Shown: piece by piece, positions 25,592 through 35,611 of the stretch
How positions within the stretch are numbered: position 1 is the stretch's first letter
Layout: the number at the start of each line of letters is the position of its first letter
Assembly (NCBI RefSeq): GCF_004340945.1
Contig: NZ_SLYD01000002.1
Location: 248,001 to 312,000 of the forward strand
Direction of reading: 5' to 3'
Source: Sphingomonas sp. PP-F2F-A104-K0414
GTDB lineage: Bacteria > Pseudomonadota > Alphaproteobacteria > Sphingomonadales > Sphingomonadaceae
DNA length: 64,000 bases
The notes under the pieces: model-generated
What the model saw: the letters and a program-made list of their open reading frames with translations, nothing else
Databases searched by the model: none
Told to the model about the DNA's origin: nothing
Made by a program: the position numbers and the translations under genes

Positions 25592-26977
25592 TCACTTGGT
25601 GGCTGCCTTGGCGGCGTCGGCATCAGGCTTGATCGGGCGCGGCTTGGTCGCGGCGGCAACCTGGGTCGGCCCGCCGAGACGCGCGACGGTCTTCAGCGCG
25701 TAATAGAGCTGGAAATCGTCGATGCCCTGCTTCTTCAACTGCTCGGGCGTCTGCGAGAAGCGCGGATCGGTCTTGGTATCCTCCTCGAGCACCGCGTTGT
25801 CGGCCTTCACCTCGTTGATCAGGTGTTTCCGGAGGTCGGCCTCGCGGAAGACCGGGCGCGACTTGTAGTCGGGATCGGTAAGCTGCGGCACCTTGATGTC
25901 GGGCTCGATCCCGCCTTCCTGCACCGAGCGGCCGGACGGCGTGAAATAGCGTGCGGTGGTCAAACGGAGTGCGGTCTCGGGGCCGAGCTGCAACACCGTC
26001 TGGACCGAGCCCTTGCCGAAGCTGCGCTCGCCCATGATCAGCGCGCGGTGGTGATCCTGGAGCGCGCCGGCGACGATCTCGGACGCGGAGGCGGTGCCGG
26101 GATCGGTGAGGACGACGACCGGCAGGCCATGCGCGTCGTCGCCGGGCTTGGCGTAATAGCGCTCGATATCGGTCTTCTCGCGGCCGCGCTGCGAGACGAT
26201 CTCGCCGTGATCGAGGAACGCGTCGCTGACTTCGATCGCCTGGGTCAGGAGACCGCCGCCGTTTTCGCGGAGGTCGACCACGTATCCGAGCGGGCGGTGG
26301 CCAAGCGACTTGTCGATCGCCATGATCGCCGCGCGCGTGTCGGCGCCGGTGTTCTCGCTGAAGGTGTTGATGTTGATATAGCCGACGTCGCCGCGGACTT
26401 CCCATTTCACCGGCTTCTGGACGATGATCTCGCGCATCATCGTCACGTCGAGCGGCTTGTCGCGGCCGGGGCGCACGAGGCCGAGCGTGATCTTGCTGCC
26501 GGGCTTGCCGCGCATCTTGCCGACCGCCTCGTCGAGCGAATCGCCGTAGATCAGCTTGCCGTCGATATGCGTGATGTAGTCGCCGGATTTGACGCCTGCG
26601 CGGGCTGCTGGCGAGTCTTCCTGCGGGGCGACGACCTTGATCGCGCCGTCCTCCATCTGCACCGTCAGTCCGAGGCCGCCGTAATTGCCCTCGGTCATGA
26701 TCCGGAGGTTTTCGTAGTCGAGCGCGTCGACGTACGAGCTGTGCGGATCGAGGCTGGCGAGCATGCCCTGGATCGCGCCTTTGATCAGCGTCTTGTCATC
26801 GACCTTGTCGACATATTCCGCCTTCACGCGGTTGAAGACGTCGAGGAACTGGTCGAACTCGCGGTACGTGTCGGTGTCGACCGCCGCCATCGCGGAGGTG
26901 GCAAGCGGAATCAGCGTCAGCGCGCCGACGATCGCCGTCGCGGTAAGGATCGGGGTACGCAGTATAGGACGAGGCAT
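25592..26977 (-). CDS. ctpA: S41 family carboxy-terminal processing peptidase
   Basis: A periplasmic C-terminal processing protease of 461 residues. It has a signal or anchor helix at about 8-30, a PDZ domain around 85-175 (GLGLTVQMEDGAIKVV, GVKSGDYITHIDG) and the S41 core with Ser in GTASASEIVAGAL and Lys in ERSFGKGSVQT. A C-terminal extension is rich in charged residues and ends PDADAAKAATK. CtpA trims peptidoglycan hydrolases and other envelope proteins, and it lies next to envC here. A family E element separates the two genes. Confidence 0.95.
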   Translation of the reverse strand: MPRPILRTPILTATAIVGALTLIPLATSAMAAVDTDTYREFDQFLDVFNRVKAEYVDKVDDKTLIKGAIQGMLASLDPHSSYVDALDYENLRIMTEGNYGGLGLTVQMEDGAIKVVAPQEDSPAARAGVKSGDYITHIDGKLIYGDSLDEAVGKMRGKPGSKITLGLVRPGRDKPLDVTMMREIIVQKPVKWEVRGDVGYININTFSENTGADTRAAIMAIDKSLGHRPLGYVVDLRENGGGLLTQAIEVSDAFLDHGEIVSQRGREKTDIERYYAKPGDDAHGLPVVVLTDPGTASASEIVAGALQDHHRALIMGERSFGKGSVQTVLQLGPETALRLTTARYFTPSGRSVQEGGIEPDIKVPQLTDPDYKSRPVFREADLRKHLINEVKADNAVLEEDTKTDPRFSQTPEQLKKQGIDDFQLYYALKTVARLGGPTQVAAATKPRPIKPDADAAKAATK

Positions 26978-27110
26978 CGATAGTCCTGCAACCTGAGAAA
27001 AGACGTGTCGTACGGTCGTGACGGCGTAGCGTAGCGGAACGCTGGCGGCAACGCGCGCGCGGAGTGAAGGCGGGTTGGGGTTAATGGGGGCTGACTGGGG
27101 GGCTTTTTGA

Positions 27111-27233
27111 CCCTCCCCCGCCAGGGGGAGGTGGCAGGCTCTTGCCTGACGGAGGGGGCGGTAAGAGATTACCGCTGCTCCGTGTCCTCCCCCTCCGTCA
27201 CCTTCGGCGACACCTCCCCCTTGCGGGGGAGGA
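27111..27233. repeat. Palindromic intergenic element, family E copy 1
   Basis: Left arm CCTCCCCCGCCAGGGGGAGG, inner GGTGGCAGGC...GACGGAGGGGG; right side CCCCCTCCGTCACC and CACCTCCCCC with TTGCGGGGGAGGA. It lies in the 287-base gap between envC and ctpA, inside an otherwise compact operon. A related copy is at 36605-36723. Confidence 0.85.
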
Positions 27234-27264
27234 TCGTCACGCGGCCGCCCGCCCTATCATCCGA

Positions 27265-28437
27265 TCAGCTGGGTCCTATAAACGAAGCGACGTCGACCGG
27301 GCGGCCCCGGCGGCGGAGTTCGACGGTGATGCGCGGGTCTTCGCGGGGGGCGGTGCCGAGCGGGGCGCCCATCGTGACACGGTCGCCGTGCTTTGCCGAC
27401 GTTGCGGCGAGACCGGTAACAAGGCTGGTCCAACCGTCGGCATGGTCGACGATGACGATGACGCCGTAATCGCGGAAGCGGCGGGCGTAGCGGATCGTCC
27501 CTGAGGCGGGGGCGACGACGCGCGCGCGGGGCGCGGTGGCGAAGGTCAGGCCGCGCGACCGGACGCCGGAGTCCGAAACCTCGTCGAAGCCGGTGACGAG
27601 CCTGCCCGCTACCGGGATGCGGTACACGCCGCGCGGGGGCGGCGGTGGCGTAACGCCGGGCGCGATTGGGCGGGGGATCGGACCGGCAAGCGCGATCAGG
27701 CTGGCGGCGGTCGCCTTGGCATTGGTCGTGGCGGCCATCCCGTCGACGAGGTCGCGCGCGCGTTCGCCGAGCGCCAGCGCGCGGTCGGACTCGCTGAGCG
27801 CGCCGCGGCCGAGGGCTTGGCTGCGCTGGCGATGACGCGCCTCGAGGGTGGCCAGCGCGACGCGGTCGCTCTCCAGACGCGCGCGGCCGTCGGAAAGCGC
27901 CTTGGCAGCGAGTGTCGCGCTCGCCTGCAAACGCCGCGTCTCGGCGAGTTCGGTGCGGACCGCCTCGGTACGCTGGCGGACGACGGGCAGCGCGCTGCCC
28001 AGCACCGCACGGACATGGACGAGGTCGTCGACCGATCCCGGCTGCGCGACCGCGACGATGGTCGGGCGACGGGCGAGCGATTCCAGCGCCGCCAGCAGCC
28101 GCGCGACGGGGGCCTGCGCGCGGCCTAGCTTGGCACGTTTGTCGGCCAACAGGCGCTCGACCAGTGTCACGCGGGCGCTGGCGGTGGCGAGATTCGCTTC
28201 GGCGGCGGTGACGCGGGCGGCGAGCGCCTGCTCTTCGCGGCGCGCCTTGTCTGCAGCGTTGCGTTCCCGGGTGGCAGCGGCGGCGAGCTTGGCGGCGCGC
28301 GCGGCGGCGAGCGCGGCGTCACGTTTGGCCGCGACCAGGCGTTGCTGCTCGGTCGCCAGTTCGGGCGCGTCAGTCTGTGCGGTAACGCCCGCCGCCGCGA
28401 ACAGCGCCGCGATCGCCAAGACGCCCCCTGCCCTCAT
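27265..28437 (-). CDS. envC: EnvC-like murein hydrolase activator with degenerate M23 (LytM) domain
   Basis: Exported coiled-coil protein of 390 residues: signal peptide 1-20, long Ala/Arg/Glu-rich coiled coil from about 22 to 240, Pro-rich linker, then a C-terminal LytM domain (from about 275). The domain keeps the fold signature (VVAPASGTIRYARRFRDYG, VIVDHADGWTSL) but lacks the usual zinc ligands: RSRGLTFA where H-x-G-x-D is expected, and VELRRRGRPVD where H-x-E-x-R is expected. This suggests a non-catalytic activator of cell-division amidases, as known for E. coli EnvC. It lies three bases after rlmH. Confidence 0.9.
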   Translation of the reverse strand: MRAGGVLAIAALFAAAGVTAQTDAPELATEQQRLVAAKRDAALAAARAAKLAAAATRERNAADKARREEQALAARVTAAEANLATASARVTLVERLLADKRAKLGRAQAPVARLLAALESLARRPTIVAVAQPGSVDDLVHVRAVLGSALPVVRQRTEAVRTELAETRRLQASATLAAKALSDGRARLESDRVALATLEARHRQRSQALGRGALSESDRALALGERARDLVDGMAATTNAKATAASLIALAGPIPRPIAPGVTPPPPPRGVYRIPVAGRLVTGFDEVSDSGVRSRGLTFATAPRARVVAPASGTIRYARRFRDYGVIVIVDHADGWTSLVTGLAATSAKHGDRVTMGAPLGTAPREDPRITVELRRRGRPVDVASFIGPS

Positions 28438-28440
28438 GCA

Positions 28441-28863
28441 TCACCCTTCGCGGTGATACGGGTGATTGGCAAGGATGCTGGTGGCGCGGAAGAGTTGTTC
28501 GGCGAGCATCGCGCGGGCAAGCAGATGCGGCCACGTCGCGCGGCCGAACGAGAAGAGCAGGTCGGCCTCGTCGCGCGCCGCGTCGTCGAAGCCATCCGCG
28601 GCGCCGATCATGAACCGCGCCTCCCGCACGCCGTCGTCGCGCCATCGCTCCAATTTATGCGCGAACTGCGTCGACGACAGCGTCTCGCCCTTCTCGTCGA
28701 GCAGGATGCGCTTCGTCTGCTCGCCAACGACCGGAATCTTGCCGCCGATGTCGGGCAACTCGCTGACCTTGGTCGGCCAGACGATCCGCTTCAGATAGCG
28801 GTCGACGAGGTCGGCCTCGGGCGAACGCCCGATCCGACCACGGGCGACGATGTGGAGCAGCAT
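28441..28863 (-). CDS. rlmH: 23S rRNA (pseudouridine1915-N3)-methyltransferase
   Basis: A SPOUT-class methyltransferase of 140 residues that methylates pseudouridine 1915 in helix 69 of 23S rRNA. The knotted C-terminal half is recognisable from ARFMIGAADGFDD, LLFSFGRATWPHLLARAMLAEQLFRA and the final HPYHREG. ATG at 28863 is chosen because it gives the family start MLLHIVARGRI. It follows rsfS by 29 bases in the translation-related part of the operon. Confidence 0.95.
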   Translation of the reverse strand: MLLHIVARGRIGRSPEADLVDRYLKRIVWPTKVSELPDIGGKIPVVGEQTKRILLDEKGETLSSTQFAHKLERWRDDGVREARFMIGAADGFDDAARDEADLLFSFGRATWPHLLARAMLAEQLFRATSILANHPYHREG

Positions 28864-28892
28864 GATCGGACCTGGGGCCGCCTCTGGGTCGG

Positions 28893-29300
28893 TTAGTCTT
28901 CGTCGGTGAAGGTCGGCACGGGCGGCGGCGTCGGCGCGTCGCCGAACGCCCACATCCGCTCCAGATTGTAGAAGCTGCGGACTTCGGGGCGGAACAGGTG
29001 GACGATGACGTCGGTCGCGTCGATCAGCACCCAGTCTGCGGTCGGCAGGCCTTCGATCTTCACCGGACGCTTGAACTCGGCCTTGATCCGCTCGGCCAGC
29101 TTCTGCGCCATCGAGGCGACCTGGCGGGTCGAACGACCGCTGGCGATCACCATATAGTCGGCGATGCTGGTCTTGCCCGCGAGCGGGATCGAGATGGTCT
29201 CGACCGCCTGGTCGTCGTCGAGCGACGCGAGGATCAGGCGATGCAGCGCCTCAACCTCTTCGGGGTCGGTCGCGCGAGGGGCAGTAGGGGAAGTGGCCAA
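28893..29300 (-). CDS. rsfS: Ribosome silencing factor
   Basis: RsfS/Iojap protein (135 residues) that binds ribosomal protein uL14 and blocks subunit joining when nutrients are low. Family motifs are KTSIADYMVIASGRSTRQV (about 43-61), IEGLPTADWVLIDATDVIVHLF and YNLERMWAFGDA. The start codon appears to be TTG at 29300 with AGGAG upstream. It follows nadD by one base, the usual nadD-rsfS-rlmH order. Confidence 0.95.
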   Translation of the reverse strand: MATSPTAPRATDPEEVEALHRLILASLDDDQAVETISIPLAGKTSIADYMVIASGRSTRQVASMAQKLAERIKAEFKRPVKIEGLPTADWVLIDATDVIVHLFRPEVRSFYNLERMWAFGDAPTPPPVPTFTDED

Positions 29301-29301
29301 G

Positions 29302-29916
29302 TCAGCTCCTGGGTAAGACTACTGAGCCAGCAACGTGCTGAACCCAGTCGGGATTTTTGGCGCGCAGGCCGGTTGCGGAGGTCGGGTCGGGTCGGAAGCG
29401 CAACAGCACGAGGGCCGGCAATCTCCACGTCGTCCAGCTCTTCGCATGGTCTGTGCGCCGTTGGAAGCGCCGCAGCCAACCCATCGCGGGGGCCGCGAGG
29501 GCGCGCCCGTCATATCCCGGCCGCGCGATTACCGCAATCGGAACCTCGCGCGCGATCTGGCGCCAGTTCTTCCACCGATGGAAGTCGGCGAGATTGTCCG
29601 CGCCCATCAGCCAGATGAAGCGGATTTTCGGGTAGCGCCGCTGAAGCTTGCGGATCGTGTCGAGCGTGTAGCGGGTGTGGAGCCTGGCCTCGATATCGGT
29701 CGCACGGATCGGCGCGCGGCGGGCCATTCTTCGGGCCGAGGCGAAGCGCGCGGGGAGCGGCGCCATGTCGTTGGCGGCATCCTTGAGCGGATTGCCGGGG
29801 GATACCAGCCACCACGCCTCGTCGAGCGCGAGCGCGTCGATCGCGGCCAGCGTGATGCCGCGGTGGCCACGATGCGCAGGATTGAACGACCCGCCGAGGA
29901 TGCCCACGTGGGTCAT
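29302..29916 (-). CDS. nadD: Nicotinate-nucleotide adenylyltransferase
   Basis: NadD (204 residues) transfers AMP to nicotinate mononucleotide in NAD synthesis. The nucleotidyltransferase motif is GGSFNPAHRGH at about 7-17, and the C-terminal SxTxxR signature is TSATGLR. FIWLMGADNLADFHRWKNW is the conserved central segment. ATG at 29916 overlaps the upstream ParE toxin stop as ATGA (29913-29916), so the toxin gene is translationally coupled to this essential gene. Confidence 0.95.
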   Translation of the reverse strand: MTHVGILGGSFNPAHRGHRGITLAAIDALALDEAWWLVSPGNPLKDAANDMAPLPARFASARRMARRAPIRATDIEARLHTRYTLDTIRKLQRRYPKIRFIWLMGADNLADFHRWKNWRQIAREVPIAVIARPGYDGRALAAPAMGWLRRFQRRTDHAKSWTTWRLPALVLLRFRPDPTSATGLRAKNPDWVQHVAGSVVLPRS

Positions 29917-30197
29917 GATTCGTGTGGCGTGTCGCGGCGCGAATGCATCACGCGAACGATATCGACGCCGTCCGGCATAGGACGATAGAGGATGAAGTAT
30001 TCCGTGCCACGAATGGACCATTTCCGGATTTCGCCTACGAACGCCGGCCCAAGATAAGGACTGTCGGCCAACAGCCGGGCAGCGTCGATAGCGCTTGCGC
30101 CGACCCTGCGCGCGAAGTCCGGTGAACGGTCCTGAGAATAGCGGTCGATATCACCCAGGTCCGCAAGTGCCGAGGCAGACCAGATACTACGCGTCAC
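29913..30197 (-). CDS. ParE/RelE-type toxin
   Basis: A 94-residue RelE/ParE-superfamily toxin. It begins TRSIWSASALADLGDIDRY and has the family core ARRVGASAIDAARLLADSPYLGPAF, KWSIRGTEYFILYRPMPDGVDIVRVMHSRRD. ParE members poison DNA gyrase; RelE members cut mRNA on the ribosome. The arrangement with a ribbon-helix-helix antitoxin favours ParE. GTG at 30197 overlaps the antitoxin stop as GTGA, and the stop overlaps nadD. It sits between proA and nadD, which are often neighbours in sphingomonads (recalled). Confidence 0.88.
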   Translation of the reverse strand: MTRSIWSASALADLGDIDRYSQDRSPDFARRVGASAIDAARLLADSPYLGPAFVGEIRKWSIRGTEYFILYRPMPDGVDIVRVMHSRRDTPHES

Positions 30198-30448
30198 TCG
30201 GCCGCTATGTCGCGGTGCCGCGCCTCGAACCAGGCTTCGACCTGTTCCTGCGTGTAGACGCGTCCGGCATCGATATCGTCGAGGCCCTCCTGGACGAGGG
30301 CCGCGAGTTCGCCGTCCTTCCGCGTTGCAGTCTCTACGACCGACTTCACATAGTCGGTCACCGACATCCCACGCCAAACCGAGGCGGCCTGCAACGATGC
30401 AAGTGTCTCCGCATCCAGGTCGATGGTCAGAGGTTCGGACGTCTTCAT
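30194..30448 (-). CDS. ParD/CopG-like ribbon-helix-helix antitoxin
   Basis: An 84-residue antitoxin. The ribbon is PLTIDLDAETLASLQAASV (about 6-24), followed by two helices (WRGMSVTDYVKSVVETAT), then an acidic C-terminal part (VQEGLDDIDAGRVYTQEQV) that would wrap the toxin. RHH antitoxins repress their own promoter. The start is ATG at 30448, 31 bases after the proA stop, so the pair could be read from its own promoter or by read-through from proA. Confidence 0.88.
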   Translation of the reverse strand: MKTSEPLTIDLDAETLASLQAASVWRGMSVTDYVKSVVETATRKDGELAALVQEGLDDIDAGRVYTQEQVEAWFEARHRDIAAE

Positions 30449-30479
30449 GCCGGGAGGGTATGCCCCTTGAGCATCACAA

Positions 30480-31742
30480 TCAACCGCGCACCTGGCCGGT
30501 GCCGCGGCCGATCCATTTGTAGGTGGTGAGGCCTTCGAGCGCGACCGGGCCGCGGGCGTGGAGGCGGCCGGTGGCGATGCCGATCTCCGCGCCGAGACCG
30601 AACTCGCCGCCGTCAGCGAATTGCGTGGAGGCGTTCCAGAGCACGATCGCGCTGTCTACCGCAGTGAGGAAGCGTTCGGCGACGGCGGCGTCTTCGGCGA
30701 CGATCGCGTCGGTATGGTGCGAGCCGTGGCGAGCAATGTGCGCGACCGCCGCGTCGATGCCGTCGACGATCGCGACCGAGGCGATCGCGTCGAGATATTC
30801 GGTGTCCCAGTCGGCTGCGTCGGCGGCGGCGATCTCAGGGACGAGCGCGCGTGCACTTGCGTCGCCGCGGACTTCGCAGCCCGTTGCTATGAGACTTTGG
30901 ATCAAGGCGGCTGCATCCGTGTAATCACGGTCGATCAGCAGCGTTTCCATCGAGCCGCAGACGCCGGTCCGGCGCATCTTGGCATCGGCCACCACCGCCT
31001 CGGCCATGGCCGGGTCCGCGGAGGCATCCACATAGACGTGGTTGATGCCATCGAGATGCGCGAGGACGGGCACGCGCGCCTCGGCCTGGACGCGCGCGAC
31101 GAGACCCTTGCCGCCGCGGGGGATGATCAGGTCGATCACCCCGTCAGCCTTGAGCATGGCGCCGACCGCCGCGCGATCGGTGGTTGGCACCAGTTGCACC
31201 GCGTCGACGGGCACCCCGCCCGCCTTCAGGCCCTCGACAAGCGCCGCATGGATCGCGCGGTTGCTCTTCACCGCCTCGGACCCGCCGCGCAGGATAGCAG
31301 CGTTGCCGGCCATTACACATAGCGCCGCGGCGTCCGCGGTGACGTTAGGGCGGCTCTCGTAGATGATGCCGATGACGCCGATCGGCACGCGGACGCGCGA
31401 GAGCTTCAAGCCGTTCGGACGCTCGCTTGCGTCGATCACCTGCCCGACGGGATCGGCGAGCGCCGCCACCGCCGCCACGCCGTCCGCCATCGCCGCGACC
31501 CGCGCTTCGTCCAGCCGCAGCCGATCCAGCAGCGCGCCCGATAAACCGGCGTCGGCTGAACGCGTCATGTCCTCAGCGTTCGCCGCAACGATCGTCGCCG
31601 ATGCTGCCCGGATAGACTCCGCCGCCGACGCCAGCGCCGCGGCCTTCCGGGTGGACGGCATCGACGCCAGCACCAGCGCCGCGGAGCGCGCGCGGCGGCC
31701 CATTTCGGCGATCAATTCGGTCGGATTTTCTGCGTCGGCCAT
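30480..31742 (-). CDS. proA: Glutamate-5-semialdehyde dehydrogenase (gamma-glutamyl phosphate reductase)
   Basis: ProA (420 residues) reduces gamma-glutamyl phosphate to glutamate 5-semialdehyde in proline synthesis. It has the aldehyde-dehydrogenase fold with VPIGVIGIIYESRPNVT, the NADP-binding region and the catalytic Cys in MRRTGVCGSMETLL near residue 259. ATG at 31742 gives the family length; an upstream in-frame start at 31778 would only add a 12-residue tail. It heads the long minus-strand run to coq7. proB is not in the window. Confidence 0.95.
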   Translation of the reverse strand: MADAENPTELIAEMGRRARSAALVLASMPSTRKAAALASAAESIRAASATIVAANAEDMTRSADAGLSGALLDRLRLDEARVAAMADGVAAVAALADPVGQVIDASERPNGLKLSRVRVPIGVIGIIYESRPNVTADAAALCVMAGNAAILRGGSEAVKSNRAIHAALVEGLKAGGVPVDAVQLVPTTDRAAVGAMLKADGVIDLIIPRGGKGLVARVQAEARVPVLAHLDGINHVYVDASADPAMAEAVVADAKMRRTGVCGSMETLLIDRDYTDAAALIQSLIATGCEVRGDASARALVPEIAAADAADWDTEYLDAIASVAIVDGIDAAVAHIARHGSHHTDAIVAEDAAVAERFLTAVDSAIVLWNASTQFADGGEFGLGAEIGIATGRLHARGPVALEGLTTYKWIGRGTGQVRG

Positions 31743-31819
31743 GGTCTGCGCGGTAGCATGCGAAGCCCCTCGCGCCAACGCCGCGAACTCGTTACGCTAC
31801 CGATATTACAGGGGGACTC

Positions 31820-32929
31820 ATGACCGGAGATATCGGAGCAGCGGCGGACATCGCCACGGGTGCCCTAGTCGGGCGCGCGTTCGAACCGAAGGCGGGGGAC
31901 GCCCATGGTGCGCATTCCGGCCACAATCCGGACGACGCACTATGTCTGAATTGCGGGACACGATTGCTGGGCGAGCATTGCCACGCCTGCGGCCAATCGG
32001 CACACGTCCACCGCTCGCTCGACGGGATCGGGCATGAGATCGCGCACGGCGTATTCCACTTCGAAGGCAAGATCTGGCGGACCTTGCCGCTGTTAATCCT
32101 GCATCCGGGGATGCTGACGCGGCGCTACGTCAATGGCGAGCGGGCGCGGTTCGTGTCGCCGCTCGCGTTATTTCTGTTCACCGTCTTCCTGATGTTCGCG
32201 ACGATCGGCGCGGTTGGCGGCGAGATGACCAAGGACTTCCTGCAGGACAAACACTCCGAGAAGACGTCTGATTATGCGCACGAGGCGGCGAAGGCTCGCG
32301 TCGCGCTCGACAGGATCGAGGCGCAAAAGGCGGCAGGAGTGAAGGCGGGTGCGACCTATTCGGGAGACTCGATTACCGCCCTCGACCAGCAGGCAAGCGC
32401 GCTTCATACCACCGTTCGCGCGCTCGGCGTGGCGGCGGATATGCAAAACGGTGTCGCCTACGGCACGGTCGTCGATCTCGGCGACTTCAAGACCGGTTGG
32501 GAACGGCTCGATCACGGCATCGCCAAGGCGAACGGCAATCCGGGGCTGATGCTCTACAAACTGCAGACCAGCGCCTACAAATACAGTTGGGGGCTTATTC
32601 CGCTCTCCGTGCCGTTCATGGCGTTGCTGTTCCTGTGGCGGCGGCAGCATCACCTGTACGATCACGCGATCTTCGTGACTTATTCGCTCGCGTTCATGAT
32701 GCTGTTGACGATCGTGCTGATCGTCGCGGGCGTGATCGGGGTGGCGGAGGGCTGGATCGTGATGGCGGCCATGTGGGTGCCACCGGTGCATATGTTCGCG
32801 CAGCTTCGGGGCGCATATGCGCTCCGGAAGCGGTCGGCGGCGTGGCGGACGGTGGCGCTGCTGACGTTCGCGTTCACGACGTTGCTGGCGTTTATCGTGC
32901 TGTTGTTGCTGCATGGTTTGACAGATTAG
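31820..32929 (+). CDS. DUF3667 membrane protein with zinc-ribbon N-terminus
   Basis: A 369-residue DUF3667 protein. The N-terminal zinc ribbon is CLNCGTRLLGEHCHACGQ (about 42-59), then a conserved amphipathic stretch (GIGHEIAHGVFHFEGKIWRTL). A first hydrophobic helix (SPLALFLFTVFLMFATIGAV), a charged helical insert, and three or four helices near the C-terminus follow. The function of the family is unknown; the ribbon suggests a cytoplasmic partner or nucleic acid contact. Start ATG at 31820 follows GGGGGA. It diverges from proA. Confidence 0.85.
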   Translation: MTGDIGAAADIATGALVGRAFEPKAGDAHGAHSGHNPDDALCLNCGTRLLGEHCHACGQSAHVHRSLDGIGHEIAHGVFHFEGKIWRTLPLLILHPGMLTRRYVNGERARFVSPLALFLFTVFLMFATIGAVGGEMTKDFLQDKHSEKTSDYAHEAAKARVALDRIEAQKAAGVKAGATYSGDSITALDQQASALHTTVRALGVAADMQNGVAYGTVVDLGDFKTGWERLDHGIAKANGNPGLMLYKLQTSAYKYSWGLIPLSVPFMALLFLWRRQHHLYDHAIFVTYSLAFMMLLTIVLIVAGVIGVAEGWIVMAAMWVPPVHMFAQLRGAYALRKRSAAWRTVALLTFAFTTLLAFIVLLLLHGLTD

Positions 32930-32970
32930 GGCGGCCATAACGTTTGCATCTCAGCATCCCCGCCCCTTCC

Positions 32971-33051
32971 GTCATCCCAGCGAAAGCTGGGATATCACTG
33001 TGTCGTCCGCGCACTCTCCAACCGGGAGACCCCAGCTTTCGCTGGGGTGAC
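32971..33051. repeat. Palindromic intergenic element, family C copy 2
   Basis: GTCATCCCAGCGAAAGCTGG with the complement CCCCAGCTTTCGCTGGGGTG 60 bases further; total 81 bases. It lies between the convergent DUF3667 gene and the small secreted protein gene. Confidence 0.9.
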
Positions 33052-33086
33052 GACTGTATGTGGGTAGCCAGCAGGCCGCAGGAGCC

Positions 33087-33464
33087 TCAGCGGCAGGGGT
33101 ACAGGTTCGCCAGGACGCGCGCGTAGCCATCTTTCAGGGGACGTTTCTGGTAGCTGGCGGGGAGTTCGTTCAAGCCGTCGAGCATGTCCATGATGCCGAC
33201 CGATTCGCCCTCCGGAACGCAGGCGATCGGCGGTTTGCCCGCCGCGGCGCGGGCCGCGCGGTCTGCTTTGAGCTGATTGGTCGCGGCCTTGGCTTCGGCC
33301 TTCAGCGCGGGGAGGTCGGGCGACATCAGCGCCATCGGACCCTGGTCGCGCAGCGCGTTGGCGCGGGCGAGGAAGGTGCCGACGGTCATCGCCGCGCTCG
33401 CCGGCATCGCCACGCCGACCATGAACAACGCTGCGACTAAAGCCTTGGAACGCGAATACGACAT
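33087..33464 (-). CDS. Small exported two-cysteine protein, possibly Rap1a/Tai-like
   Basis: A 125-residue protein with a signal peptide (SKALVAALFMVGVAMPASA), a helical middle (ALKAEAKAATNQLKADRAARAAAG) and a C-terminal domain PIACVPEGES...RVLANLYPCR with exactly two Cys about 45 residues apart. That spacing and the YPC ending recall Rap1a/Tai immunity proteins and related small secreted proteins, but the match is weak and no effector gene is nearby. It may equally be a housekeeping envelope protein. Confidence 0.65.
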   Translation of the reverse strand: MSYSRSKALVAALFMVGVAMPASAAMTVGTFLARANALRDQGPMALMSPDLPALKAEAKAATNQLKADRAARAAAGKPPIACVPEGESVGIMDMLDGLNELPASYQKRPLKDGYARVLANLYPCR

Positions 33465-33527
33465 GGGCGGCCTTTCCGGGAAAAGACCGCCCATAGAGTT
33501 ACTTAAGTGACTGCGGGGTGAACCGGA

Positions 33528-35516
<1,989 letters not shown>

Positions 35517-35611
35517 GAGTGCACGATACCTTTCACCGCACAAGATAAGGGTGCGCAGGTTAATGGCAATGGAACAACGCGTGACTTGCGTTGATCAGTG
35601 TGAACGGACGG

